From Ziziphus jujuba (Eukaryota; Streptophyta; Magnoliopsida; Rosales; Rhamnaceae): DNA of 64,000 nt. Below, piece after piece: positions 30,083-42,693 of this stretch (positions are counted from its first letter, which is position 1; each line of letters opens with the position of its first letter). Made by a program: the position numbers and the translations under genes. The stretch covers positions 14,157,001 to 14,221,000 of the forward strand of contig NC_083387.1 of NCBI RefSeq assembly GCF_031755915.1, read 5' to 3'. Under the pieces are notes generated by a model. That model worked only from the letters and a program-made list of their open reading frames with translations, was not told the DNA's origin and did not search any database.

Positions 30083-31795
30083 GTTACAAGTTTATATTAA
30101 TAATGTTGTTACTCTTATTATTGCTTGAATTAATGATAATTCTTCTCTATTATGGTATATACATCTGGGACATATTTTTAGACACAAAATGGAAATATTG
30201 GTGAAGGATGGAATACTTTCTAATCTTAACCTCTTAAACTTACCAACTTGTGTAAAATGTATACAGGGCAAGCTGACATCTAAAGTTAGGAAGGACAAAC
30301 TTGATAGGTGTGGAGATATTTTAGATCTAATCCACATTTGTATCTATGGACCTTTCATATTGCCTATTTTCAGAGGTGACAAGTATTTTTTTACTTCCAT
30401 TGATGTTTCTTTTATTATGGATATGTCGAGCTTATCTGTGAGAAGTCGTTATCCAAGAGAAATTGAACTCCTTGGTTGCCTTCAAAGTGTTGAAAGTGAA
30501 GATGGAGCTTTAGAAGAATAAGAAGTTGAAGGTTATGAAGTATAACAGGGGCGGTGGATCCATTGGTAGATGTAACAGGATTGGATGGAATCCAAGGCCA
30601 ATCACAATTTATTTATAGGAGTGTAGTATTGATGCGCAATATACAATACTAACACTGCTCGGCAAAATGACATAACTAAGAGGAGAAATCAAATCATGTT
30701 GAATGTGGTGCAATACATGTCGGCAATTCTAGTATGATGAATTATTTATGGGGAGAAGCTTTGAGGATAGGAATGTACATCCTAAATCAAGTTCTAAGTA
30801 AATTTATTCTTACAACTTCTTATTAGTTGTGATTAAAGAGAAAGCTAGCCTGTACCACTTTTAAGTATAGGGTTGTAAAGTTGAGGTTCAAATTTATAAT
30901 CTCTAAGTTAGTAAGTTGGATGCTAAAATTATTAGTGGTTGTTTCATTGGCTATTGTATAGGATTCAAGGATTCCAAATTATATTGTCCATATTACAGCA
31001 TTAGGACTATTATGTCAAATAGAGCTGTTAAATATGAAGATGATTTTGGTATTGATCATAGTAAGGATCTAAGGGAGTTTGAATTCAAAAAAGAAGTGTG
31101 TTCATTCCCAATGTCGATGTTCCTACTGGAGATATAGTTGACCCAATTGTTAAGGAACCAATAATTGATCAGAGTGAAGCTGTTAAGGAAGAGCAACAAA
31201 TTCCAATTGTAGCAGATGCTAATGTGCCTTTCAAGAGATCATAAACGATTCAAAGATCTACAATACCTAATGACTATAAGGTTTATCCATAGGAACATGA
31301 ATTTAAGATAAATAATAAGTTGAATTGAATCACTTAAAATTAGTTCATAAGTAGCTTGCACTTAAACTTTTGGTTAAATGCAATGGAAAATAAAATGAAA
31401 TCCATGACATCAAATTGGATATGGAATTTGGTCGAGTTACTAGCGGATAGCAAACCTACAATGTGCAAATGGGTGTTTAAGGATAAGACTCTAATGGTTA
31501 AGTAGAGAAGTATAAGGCTAGACTTTTTATCAAAAGGTTTAGCCAAATGAATTGACTATAAATAGACACTCTCTCCTATATCCACAAAAAATTATTTTAG
31601 AATCATTATGTCAATTGTGGCTCACTATGACTTTAACTTACTTCAGATGAATGTTATAACTGCTTTTCTGAATGAATATTTGTATCAGGATGTGTATATC
31701 GTCCAATTAATTGGCTTCAAGATAGTAGAGAATGAAAATTTGATTTGCAAGCTTAAGAAGTCCATTTATGGTCTTAAGTAGGCCTTAAAATGTGG
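30083..31795 (+). pseudogene. copia P integrase and RT fragments, decayed
   Basis: Continuation of copia P beyond element II. 30150-30540 gives the pre-integrase zinc region (LGHIFRHKMEILVKDGILSN, CVKCIQGKLTSK) and the start of the integrase core (DILDLIHICIYGPF). 30541-30900 holds remnants of the rest (GRSFEDR-type words in shifted frames). 30916-31137 reads SGCFIGYCIGFKDSKLYCP, the usual post-integrase word. From 31380 the RT begins (WVFKDKTL; then LLQMNVITAFLNEYLYQDVY; LICKLKKSIYGLK), ending near 31795. Many stops and shifts; no YVDD remains. Confidence 0.75.
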
Positions 31796-33473
31796 TATCT
31801 CATGTTTGACAAAGTATCATGAAGAATGGCCTTAGGGAGAGAGTTGTTGATAGGTGCTTGATAAGTCAAACTAAAACACTCGATGTTTTAGGTGTTCAAA
31901 GAAAACAAAAAGAATTCTTTCTCACATTTAATTTTCTATATGAATAAATGTACTGTATATTATTGAGAAAATAAGTCCTTAAACAGGTTTGAATGACAAA
32001 AATAAAACCCTAAAACAACTAGGTTAGAATCGGCCAAGGATAAGGAAACAAAGGTGTGGCCGAATTTCCTATCATTTCCTAAACTAATTTGGATTAATTA
32101 ATTCCTTTATTTTAGAATAGGAATTAATTAATATACAACCAAATTAATAAAATTCTAACTTTCCTAAAGTAATTTATCCAGAAAAATATAAATAAAAACC
32201 AAAATAAAGACTATTTCCTAAAATAAAAGACAAAAATTCAAATTAGGAAACTAATTAATTAGTTTGCCAACTAAGCTGACTTTATCCAATCACCAGCTAT
32301 TTTTGGCTCCAAATCAGCGCCAATATGCCATGTAGGATGCCAAATAGGATTAATATTGGTTCCCATATGTTTCGCTTGATTGTAATAAGCAAAACTTGCT
32401 TGAACAACAAGAAAGATCCAAGTCAGCACCAAAATGAAGCAATTCGGCCAACATGAAGTCATGTACACTAACATGGTTAATGAACAACTTTGCTTCTGCC
32501 TTGACATGATTTTATGGCCTTTTGGAGTGCTCAATGACATTCAAAAGCCAACATATTTAGTCCTTGCTTCCCGGGGTCAATAAATGCACAAAAACAACAT
32601 ATTTTAGAATCATTATGTCAATTGTGGCTCACTATGACTTCGAGTTGCTTCAGATGAATGCTATAACTACTTTTCTGAATGAATATTTGTATCAGGATGT
32701 GTATATCATCCAATCAATTGGCCTTAAGATAATAGAGAATGAAAATTTGATTTGCAAGCTTAAGAAGTCCATTTATGGTCTTAAGTAGGCCTCAAAACAT
32801 GGTATCTCATGTTTGACAAAGTATCATGAAGAACGGCCTTAGGGAGAGTTGTTGATAGGTTCTTGATAAGTCAAACTAAAACACTCAATGTTTTAAGTGT
32901 TCAAAGAGAATAAAGAGAATTCTTTCTCACAATTAATTTTCTATATGAATAAATGTACTGTATATTATTGAGAAAATAAGTCCTTAAACTGGTTTGAATG
33001 ACAAAAATAAAACCCTAAAACAACTGGGTTAGAATCGGCCAAGGATAAGGAAACAAAGGTGTGGCCGAATTTCCTAACATTTCCAAAACTAATTTGGATT
33101 AATTAATTCCTTAATTTTAGAATAGGAATTAATTAATATACAACCAAAATAATAAAATTCTAACTTTCCTAAAGTAATTTATCCAGAAAATAAATAAATA
33201 AAAACCAAAATAAAGACTATTTCCTAAAACAAAAGAAAAATATTCAAATTAGGAAACTAATTAACTAGTTTGCCAACTAAGCTGACTTTGTCCAATCACC
33301 TTAAGGTTTTAAATCAGCCCAAATATGCCATGTAGGATGCTAAATAGGATTAATATTGTTCCCATATGTTGTCCTTGATTGGAATAAGTAAAACTTGCTT
33401 GAACAACAAGAAAGATCAAAGTCAGCGCAAAAATGAAGCGATTTGGTCAACATGAAGTCTTGTACACTAACAT
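31593..33473. repeat. 1,007-bp direct tandem duplication
   Basis: Copy 1 is 31593-32599 and copy 2 is 32600-33473 (cut by LTR-D). Each unit joins a copia P RT fragment (plus) to a diverged gypsy LTR fragment (minus, from about 31859 and 32866). Both begin TATTTTAGAATCATTATGTC. The unit junction (CAATAAATGCACAAAAACAA) is LTR-to-copia, so the duplication came after the LTR fragment arrived. Confidence 0.85.
31859..32599 (-). repeat. diverged gypsy LTR fragment (copy 1)
   Basis: Runs from GATAAGTCAAACTAAAACAC through GAATTAATTAATATACAACC to CTTGCTTCCCGGGGTCAATA, paralleling LTRs B, I and II but clearly diverged. Both LTR ends are missing. A second copy sits at 32866-33473. Confidence 0.7.
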
Positions 33474-34587
33474 TGATGAGAATCCGCTCGAGCTAGCACA
33501 ACCGATAACCCACTGGGGTACCACCCCGATACGGATGAAGATCGAGCAGATCACTACAGCTCAAGCCAAGAGATTTAGGGAAAATCTTGCTGCCTTTATC
33601 CAGGGAGTAATTCATTCTCAAGAGGGCTTGGCCACACCCGAAGATCCAAGACCTATTTTGAGCATACAAAGGGTGGAAGCCAATACGTACATTCAAGGAG
33701 TCCAGGCAGCATGAATTGGGTCCAATGCTTCATGGATTCAATACCTATGTTTAAAAGGATATGGAATCAAGTCGAAGCAGATTCAAACCCATCCAAAAAG
33801 GGGCTGTGAGCATGGATTGAAGAATTGGTCAATTTTGTTGTATTTTCCGCTGGCTTTACTATATTTTGTTGAGTTGGTTTTGTTCTCTTTCTTCCAAGCA
33901 AGGGCAACGTGTGGACTCCATAATAAGCTTATTTGGCATCCTACAAAGCATATTGAAGCTGATCTGGAGCTCAAATTGGTCAAAGATTGGTCAAAATCAA
34001 CTTAGTCAAAAAGCTAATATTTTAGTTTCCTAATTTGATTTTACTTTTTGTTTTCGGAAATTACCATTACTTTTTTTTTATTTTCTGGAAAAATAAGTTT
34101 AGGAAAGTTATTATTTTATTATTTTCATTGTAAATTAATTAATTCGTAATTCAAAATAAAGGAATTAATTAATCCAAATAGATTAGGGAAGGAGGAGATT
34201 TTCGGCCATTTAGGATTCTTCATTGTATGGCCAGTTTTTCTTTTTTTTTTTTAGGGTTTTATTTTGTTTTCTCTTAGCCTATAAAAGGGCTTGTTTTTTA
34301 GGAAGAACACCCCATTAATAATATTCAGAATTTATTTTTGTGAGATTGAATTTCTCTTTGTTTGAATTTCTCTTTGTTATTTTGAACACCTAAAACATCA
34401 TTAGTGAGTGAGTGTTTTAGTTTGACTTATCAATAGGACATCCAACACCTATTGTGGCATCTTCAATATACTAAGGTTTCTAATCACAGGTTGATTAGGG
34501 GTTAAGGTGACCATTAGAACTTGAACATAATTAGATCTGGGCTAACATAATACTGGTTTAGGCGCAGGTCGTCCTATGTTCGTATCA
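33474..34587 (+). repeat. LTR-D (5' LTR of element D)
   Basis: 1,114 bp from TGATGAGAATCCGC to GTTCGTATCA. U3 holds the polyprotein tail (33433-33714 frame: LAQPITHWG, EQITTAQAKRFRENLAAFI). It lacks the U3 array of LTRs A and C. It cuts copy 2 of the tandem duplication. Confidence 0.85.
34280..34287 (+). promoter_or_regulatory. TATA box of LTR-D
   Basis: TATAAAAG in CTCTTAGCCTATAAAAGGGC. In the other LTRs of the family the same place reads CTATTTAAAGGC. It would set transcription start a few tens of bases downstream. Confidence 0.6.
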
Positions 34588-34589
34588 TT

Positions 34590-34601
34590 TGGTATCAGAG
34601 C
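34590..34601 (+). other. primer-binding site, tRNA-Met type (element D)
   Basis: TGGTATCAGAGC two bases after the LTR end. Confidence 0.9.
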
Positions 34602-35719
34602 CAAATTTTGTTCAGGTTTGATCTATCTTTATTTTCTTTCTTTGTTTTTGTGTTAACCTGCAATTTTAGCATTAGGTTAAGGTTGCTTCTATCATCATAC
34701 ACGTTCTGCATTTTTAAAAAAAAAAACAATTCATTCCTAATTGAATTAGGATTTCCTAGTTTTATCATATTTTTTGTTTCCTAGGTTGTTGGTTGTTTTT
34801 CATCATTGTTCTTGTTAATCTTGGTTTTTGTTGATTTTTCTTTACTGTTTTAGTCTTAAATATTTGCATTCATATATTCAAAAAAAAAAAAAAAAAACTA
34901 CACAATTTGTATTTTATTTGGGAGGTCACGGGTTTGCTGATTATTTGGTGTTGGAATTTCCAAATTTTGGTGTTGATTATTGCTACTGCAGTTGTTTTAT
35001 GTTCTGTGAGTGAAAAAAAAAAAAAAAAAAAAAGAAGAAGAAGAAGAAGACGAATATAAAAAAATAAAAAAAATTTAGTTTGTTGAATTTGGTGTTGAAA
35101 TTTATTGCTGGAAATTTCTTGGAGCTGCTGTTTTGTTGATTATTTATTCAATATTTGGAGTTGCTGGAGAATTATTTTTGTTTCTGGATATTTGAAATTT
35201 GGGTGCTTAAATTATTTGGATTAAAATTAGTTAAGTGAATTGATACAAAACTAGAATTACAAGAACAACAACCAACACTATTCTATATTTTTGTTCGATT
35301 TGATTCTTGTTTGTGTTGAAATATTTTTTCCTAAATTTTATTATTGAATCCTTAATCTCTTACATCTGGTCCAGTTCTTGCTAATTCTGAAAGTTTTGTT
35401 ATTATTTTGCTTTATTTTGCCTAAAAAGCCGAAAACTAGGTTTTTGTTAATTCATTCGGTATTGCTTATTTTTTTGCTACTATTTTGTTGATAAGTTTAA
35501 TTAAAACATACTTATGATCTAATTGCTGTTTTGTGAGTGTTTTAATTAAAACTTTGAGATAATTCATTGAGTGGAAAAAGGCAAGAGTGTGTGAGCTTAA
35601 AAGATGATAAAAGCCGACATTAGTGTGAAAACACGAGTGTCAAGACCTTGTTTAAGTGAAACACGTGAGGGAATGAATTTGGTGAGGTCTTATTTTATTT
35701 TTTACTTATTTATAATAAC
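34602..35719 (+). other. gypsy 5' leader (element D)
   Basis: Untranslated leader collinear with those of E, I and II, with A runs near 34716, 34880 and 35012 and a GAA-rich run at 35032-35050. Confidence 0.75.
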
Positions 35720-36498
35720 ATGGCAGATTGAAGGGTGAGACGAGGAGATCCACCTTTAAGAATTAATGAATAAGAGTCCGTAGAATTCCATGGTGGTTCC
35801 CGAGCTACGGAGAGTGGTGAGCAATTGCAGTGGATGAATGCCCAATTTAATAACATAGATCAAAGGATGGATAGGATAGAAACATCACAAGGAGGGCCGA
35901 ATATAAGGTTAGATGCTCATGGACGCTAAGGTTGAGGGCGAGCAGGCCGAGGGCAACCAAGAGAGGAATTCAGGGGAAGTAACTTTGGAGATGACTTAGA
36001 TGAGGGGTTTGATGAAATTTTTGAACTTCAAGGAAGGCCAATCTATGGGAGACTAGCAAGGAATGAAGATAATGATCTAGGGAATATCAAGGTAAACATT
36101 CCACATTTCATAGGAAAAAGTTATCCGGAGGCATATTTCGAATGGGAGGAGAAAATGGAAATGATTTTTTATTGTCATAATTATTCGGAGGCCAATGAGC
36201 AAAACACCTGAAGGTGAGTTGGTGATGACTTTATCACTACATGATGACAAATGAAAGGAGCCATGAGGAAGCGATTCGTACCATCACACTATCATAGGTT
36301 GCTACATCAAAGGCTTCAATCTTTATCTCAAGGAAGTACGTCCGTGGAGGATTATTACAAGGACATGGAGATGCTTATGATGAGGTTAAGCACGAATGAG
36401 GATTGAGAAGCAACCATGGCAAGATTCCTTGGTGGTTTGAATGTGATTAGTCAATCAACTATAATTGCAAAAATATGTGGAGTTGGAGGAGATGTTGC
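35720..36498 (+). pseudogene. gypsy gag 5' part (element D)
   Basis: Starts MAD then a stop at codon 4; continues RVRRGDPPLRINE, lacks the segment before LQWMNAQFNNIDQRM, then Gly/Arg-rich DNA, GNIKVNIPHFIGKSYPEAYF and EWEEKMEMIFYCHNYSEA. A deletion removes the YALQWW region. MRKRFVPSHYHRLLHQRLQ and EDYYKDMEMLMMRLSTNED follow. Interrupted by copia R after GTTGC at 36498; continues at 42694. Confidence 0.8.
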
Positions 36499-37497
36499 TG
36501 ATGGAATTTGGTGTAGGTTTATGTTGTTGTACCCTAGAGCACAATCATTCAAGGTGTTAGTCAAGAATGATTTTTGTTGGTTCTTGGTTCTTGATTTTTT
36601 TTTTTTTGGGTTTGTTAAGGTTTTGTTTCTGGTTTTAATGGAGGTTTAGGGTTCTTGAGAAGGTTGTTAGCTTTTGGGAAGAAGAAGAAACCAAAATGTA
36701 GTAGTTGAGAGAAAGAGAGCCAAAAATGTTGTTTTTCAAAATCTGTTTTTTGAATATTTTCTTTCTCAACATTTTTCATTACAATTTTCATACTTTTAAA
36801 TACATCAAAAAGACAATAAGGCATGCTACCATATTGAGCAATAAATACAAAAGCATTAAAAGTAACCAACCAAGCCAAACTACCTCAACTAACTCTAATC
36901 AATGTGCTGGGCATGCAAGAAACCTTCTTTAATGGGCAGTTCAGCTTGTCTAAGGCATTTGAATTTGAAAACCAGCTCCATTTGACTTGAAAATTGGAGG
37001 GAAGCCTTTTTGAATACTAAAATATGTTCTAGCCAAAAATCAGATAAAACAAAGTCCATTTACCCATTCAAAAGTAATCAAACCTGAGGCAGTTTTGCCC
37101 AGTTTTCTGGGCAGCAAAACTGCACAAGGGTCAGATTGTTTTGGGCTTAACTCAGCCTTCCCAGCTCCAAATTGGGCCATTATTTTTTCTGATAATTCCT
37201 ATGCATATCTAGTTTATCATATCCAAAATTCAGGTCCAAATACCAAAACTACTTCAAACAGCATCCAAGTAAGTGGACTTATATTGCTGGAAATACAATT
37301 CCAGCAACTAGACAAAAAAGGCCTTAAGCTAAATAATGAGCTTAGGGCATTACGAAAAGGATATTGTTCTTAAACATTACAAGATAAAATAAAATACATA
37401 AACATAAATAACGTTTGGTCTCTGATGTTGTAAAACAAAGAGTGCAAGTGTAACCGAACTACCTTGCACATTGTGGCAAGATCACCACATTTCAACA
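36499..37497 (-). repeat. 3' LTR of copia R
   Basis: TGATGGAATTTGG...CATTTCAACA on the plus strand. In sense its first six bases TGTTGA are the last codon and stop codon of pol. Confidence 0.9.
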
Positions 37498-40400
37498 CTC
37501 CTTGGTGTTCTTGCTTGAAATATTTAGAAGCTTCCTCAAGGTCTCAAATCTTGCTTTTGGAAGTGGCTTGGTGAAGAAATCTGCAAGGTTATCTTCGGTC
37601 TTGATATATTCCAAGCTTACTTCTCCATTTTCTTCAAACTCCCTCAAAGAGTGATACTTCACTGGTATGTGTTTTATCCTTCCATGTTGAATGGGGTTCT
37701 TGGCTATTGATATGGCTGAAGTGTTGTCACATTTGATGATGTTTAAACCCTCTTGAGGACAACCAAGGTCCTCCAATAATTTTCTAAGCCAAATGCATTG
37801 ATTTGCACATGAAGAGCAAGTAATGTACTCGGCTTCGGCTGTGCTTTGAGCGGTTGTTGCTTGCTTCTTTGCATTCCATGAGAATGGTCCACTACCAAGT
37901 GAGGAAAGATACCCCGAAGTGCTCTTCATATCATCCAAGCATCCAGCCCAATCACTATCCGAGTAGGCCATTAATCTCATCACATCTTGCCTATCATACC
38001 AAGCTCCAAAGTCTTGTGTTCCTTTTAAGTATCTAAGAATTCTTTTAGCACCTACAAAATGGTTTTGGGATGGTGCTTGCATATATCTAGACAAAACACA
38101 TGTGGCATGCATAATATCCAGTCTTGATGAACATACATAGAGCAAACTTCCTATCATGCTTCTATATAGGGTCGGGTTTACCTTTGGTGTGCCATCCTCC
38201 TTCTTGTATTTGTCTCCTTGGCTCATTGGTGTTGACATTGGCTTGCATTCATCAAGGTTGAACTTTTTCAAAAGATCTTTGATGTATTTCTCTTGAGATA
38301 TGAAAATACCCCTAGAGCATTGCATCACTTCCACTCCAATGAAGTAATTCATTTCACCAAGGCTTGACATGTCAAACTACTTTTCAAGTTCATTTTTCAA
38401 AACTTCCACATTCTTTTCATTTTCACCCATGACCAACAAATCATCCACATAGAGTGAGATAACAATCATGCCTTCTTCATTCCTTATGTATAGTGTTGGC
38501 TCATTTGGACTCCTCCTAAAGCCTTGGTAGGTCAAGTAACAATCAATCTTGCCATACCAAGCCCTAGGTGCTTGCTTTAACCCGTAAAGTGCCTTGTGTA
38601 GATGGTAGACTTTGTCCTCATGTCCTTTAACAATGAAGCCCTCGGGTTGCTTGACATAAACCTCCTCTTGAAGCACACCATTCAAGAAAGCCGACTTTAC
38701 ATCAAGGTGATACACCTTCCATGAAATTGAGGCTGAGATGGATAGGATGAGCCTTATGGTCTCCATTCTTGCAACCGGTGCAAATGTCTCTCCATAATCT
38801 ACACCCAGCTTGTTGTGCATAGCCTTTGGCCATAAGCCTAGCCTTGTGCTTGCATATTGTTCCATCCGGGTTGAACTTGGTCCTAAAGATCCACTTTACA
38901 CCAATTGGTTTCTTGTTTTTAGGTTTAGAAACCAAAGACCAAGTTTCATTCTTTTCTATCATATCCATTTCGGTTTGCATGGCCTCCATCCACTCTTTCT
39001 TTTACATAGCTTCTTGAGCATTGGTAGGATCACTCAAGGCAACATTGCACCTTTCATATATTTCGGACAATGGCCTTTCTCCTCTAACATCATCTCCAAT
39101 CTCCAATTCGGCTCCAATGGTCTCAAGTGCATCCTCCTCATCATCTTCATTTTCTTCATTGTCATTGTCATTGGTTTCTTCTTCTTCATCATCCAACCGA
39201 GCATTATCTTCATGGACAAGAAGCTCCTCCTTTGTCCAATCCCAAACAGCATCTTCATCAATCCTCACATCCCTTGTTACCACAAGTTTCTTGGTTTCCA
39301 AGTTGAAAACCCTAAAACCTTTGGTAACCTCACTAAAGCCGACCAAGATGCCCACATTTGCCCTTTTGTCAAGCTTGTCTCTCATGTGGGGATGAACATG
39401 AAGAAACAAACACTTCCAAAGATTTTTATGTTGTCCAAAGATGGTTTTTCTCCATACCATATCTCATAGGGTGTCTTGGACTCATTGGCGTTGGTGTATG
39501 CTCGGTTTTGGATGTAGCTAGCCGTGTATATGGCTTCGGCCCAAAACTTCTTTGGCATGTTCTTCTCATGTATCATGCACCTTGCCATCTCTATCAAAGT
39601 CCTATTTTTCCTCTCACAAACACCATTTTGTTGTGGTGTGTATGGTGTTGTGAATTGATGCACCATTCCATTTTCTTTGCAAAAATCCTCCATAGCCAAG
39701 CTTGTATATTCTCCACCATTGTCGGTTCTCAAGCACTTCATCTTTGCATTGCTTTGGGTTTCCACCGTCTTCTTGAATTCCATGAACTTCTCAAGCACTT
39801 GTGACTTGTTTGTTAGAAAATATACCCAACACTTCCTTGAGTAGTCATCAATGAAGGTTAGGAAGTACTTACATCCTCCAATTGATGACAAACTCATCGG
39901 TCCACACACATCCGAACGGACTAGCTCAAGCTTCTCCTTAGCTCTCCATGAACCGGCTTTAGGGAATGGAAGCCGTGTGGATTTCCCTAGTTGGCATACA
40001 TCACATAGGCTTTTCATCTCCTCAATCTTTGGCATGTCCTTCACAATGGCATTGGTATTTTTCATGGCACCATAGCTAGAATGCCCAAGCCTTTTATGCC
40101 AAAGTTGAGAAATGGACTCCACTTTGGTTTTTAAGGCTTGTTCATTTTTAACTAGGTCCAATCTATAGCTTTTGTCCTTCAATGGTACCTTAAACAGCTC
40201 ATTACCACAAGTATCATATATGATACATCCATCTTTTGCAAAATTTAAAGCAAAGCCTCTTTCTACCAATTGTGCTACACTAAGTAAGTTTTCACACAAA
40301 CTAGGAACATATAGCACATCTTTTATAATTTTGGTACCTTCCTTGGTGTTCAAGCACACATCTCCTTTGCCTTCTACTTTCATGAACCGGCCATCACCAA

Positions 40401-41490
40401 TCTTCACTTTGGTTTTGTAGTTTCGGTCAAGCTCCATAAAGCCATCCTTTTGGAAACTCATATGGTGTGAGCAACCACTATCCACAAGCCAACTGAGACC
40501 ATTACTTGTGGCTTTAAGGCATGTGGCCACAAATAGGTTCTCGGCTTCTTCATTAACCACATTGGCTTGTTGTCTCCTTTGCTTGCATACTTTGGCAATG
40601 TGGCCTTTTCCTCCACATCTTTCACAAGATGCATCCGGCCTCCAAAAACACTTGGATGGTGCATGTCCAAGCTTCTTGCAATGAGGGCAAGGTGGATGCC
40701 CTCCTCGGTTTTGATGGCTTTGTTGTTCTTGTTGTTGATTCCATCCACTTTTGTTGTTGTTTGTGTTGTTGTTGGTTGTAAAATCGGTTTGGTTGGTGTT
40801 GTTGCTCTTCCTTCCTTTATTCTTCTTTTTGTTGCCATGGCCACCATAGAATGCACTCTCTATGGTCTCCTCCTTTCTAATGGCTCTCCTTTGTTCAGTT
40901 GCTTGAAGAGTATTGATGAGCTCATTCAAGGTTATTTCACTAAGATTTCTAGATTCTTTAAGGGAGGAAATCTTAGCTTCAAACCTTTCGGGTAAGCTCA
41001 CCAATACTTTCTCTACTACCCTTTGATTGGTTAATTGCTCACCAAGGACCCGAATTTGATTTACCACTTTGAGCATCCTTTGCGTGAAATCCTTGACAAG
41101 CTCATTCTCCTTCATCTTCAAGGTCTCACACTCTTTTCTTAGGTTTAAAACTTGCATTTGCCGAGTTCTAGTATTTTCATGGAACTCCTTTTTAAGCTTT
41201 ATCCAAACCTCTCTAGAACTTATGCATGACATTATCCTTGTAAAAATGGAATCACTCATGGAGGAGTGCAAGGTAGTGAGAGCCATGAACCCCTTGCCAA
41301 CTTCGGCCTCATGTGCATTTCTTTGTGCTTGGGTTGCATTAGCTCTCAACTCTTCCACTACGTAACCTTCTTCTATGACTTCCCATAAACCAAAGGCTTA
41401 AAGGTAGGCTTTCTTTTTTATACTCCAAATGGAATAGTTTTGGCCTTCAAAATTAGGTGGTGTTGGGGTTGCAAAGGATTGTGAGGCCAT
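37492..41490 (-). pseudogene. copia R gag-pol polyprotein, five lesions
   Basis: ATG at 41488-41490 (MASQSFATPTPPNFEGQNYS). Order: Gag UBN2 region; two CCHC knuckles (CPHCKKLGHAPSKC, CERCGGKGHIAKVC); protease WLVDSGCSHHMS; pre-integrase zinc region (HKRLGH...CDVCQLGKS); integrase with D (RSDVCGP), D (TDNGGEY) and E (CERKNRT); an acidic linker; RT (VYHLDVKSAFLNG; YVDD in SLYVDDLLVMG); RNase H (YSDSDWAG; STAEAEYI; ADFFTKPL). Lesions: TAA at 41398-41400 (codon 31), a one-base shift near 39420, TAA at 39002-39004, a one-base shift near 38805 and TAG at 38377-38379. All catalytic residues I can see are present. Copia order (integrase before RT) is as expected. Confidence 0.92.
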
Positions 41491-41683
41491 TTGAAAAAAT
41501 GGTTTTTGAAAAATTTTGAAAAATGGACACAAGAACAAGCTCTCGGGTGGTGGTGTTTTGGTGAGTTTCAACTAGACTTTTTGGGAAGTTTTGGTTTCAG
41601 TTGGAAGGATTTAGGTGGGGGATCCTCTCACAAATAAAATGGTCTAGGTTGAAAGCTCACAAGATCCTAAGAAATTACACTAT

Positions 41684-41695
41684 GCTCTGATACCA
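41684..41695 (-). other. primer-binding site of copia R
   Basis: gctctgatacca on the plus strand, TGGTATCAGAGC in sense, directly abutting the LTR with no spacer. Confidence 0.9.
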
Positions 41696-42693
41696 TGATG
41701 GAATTTGGTGTAGGTTTATGTTGTTATGCCCTAGAGCACAATCATTCAAGGTGTTAGTCAAGAATGATTGTTGTTGGTTCTTGGTTCTTGATTTTTTTTT
41801 ATGGGTTTGTTAAGGTTTTTTTTCTAGTTTTAATGGAGGTTTAGGGTTCTTGAAAAGGTTGTTAGATTTTGGGAAGAAGAAGAAACCAAAATGTAGTAGT
41901 TGAGAGAAAGAGGGCCAAAAATGTTGTTTTTCAAAATCTGTTTTTTGAATATTTTTCTTTCTCAACATTTTTCATTACAATTTTCATACTTTTAAATACA
42001 TCAAAAAGGCAATAAGGCATGCTTCCATATTGAGCAATAAATACAAAAGCATTAAAAGTAACCAACCAAGCCAAACTACGTCAACTAACTCTAATCAATA
42101 TGCTGGGCATGCAAGAAACCTTCTTTAATGGGCAGTTCAGCTTGTCTAAGGCATTTGAATTTGAAAACCAGATCCATTTGACTTGAAAATTTTAGGGAAG
42201 CCTTTCTAAATACTAAACTATGTTCTAGCCAAAAATCAGATAAAAAAAATTCCATTTACCCATTCAAAAGTAATCAAACCCGAGGCAGTTTTGCCCAGTT
42301 TTCTGGGCAGAAAAACTACATAAGGGTCAGATTGTTTTGGGCTTAACTCAGCCTTCCCAGCTCCAAATTGGGCCATTCTTTTTTCTGCTGCTTCCTATGC
42401 ATATCTAGTTTATCATATCCAAAATTCAGGTCCAAATAACAAACCTACTTCAAACGGAATCCAAGTAAGTGGACTTATGTTGCTGGAAATATAATTCCAG
42501 CATCTAGACAAAAAAGGCCTTAAGCTAGATAATGAGCTTAGGGCATTACAAAAAAGATATTGTTCTTAAACATTACAAGATAAAATAAAATGCATAAACA
42601 TAAATAATGTTTGGTCTTTGATGTTGCAAAACAAAGAGTGTAAGTGTAACCGAACTACCTTGCACATTGTGGCAAGATCACCACATTTCAACA
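41696..42693 (-). repeat. 5' LTR of copia R
   Basis: 998 bp, TGATGGAATTTGG...CATTTCAACA, followed by the duplication GTTGC. Confidence 0.9.

Larger units (their letters stand above)
36499..42693 (-). mobile_element. full-length copia element R
   Basis: 6,195 bp with two LTRs (999 and 998 bp), a primer-binding site and one gag-pol region, flanked by the perfect duplication GTTGC (36494-36498 and 42694-42698) inside gag of element D. The LTRs differ at roughly 10 of the first ~180 bases, so the insertion is not very recent. Structure complete; coding region has five lesions. Confidence 0.92.

Noticed and set aside
36655..36932. Frames in the copia R LTRs as genes
   Set aside because: They lie within the LTR and are not kept open in the other LTR copy.
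38810..39469. 219-codon plus-strand frame and nearby frames opposite copia R
   Set aside because: Antisense shadows of the copia pol frame.
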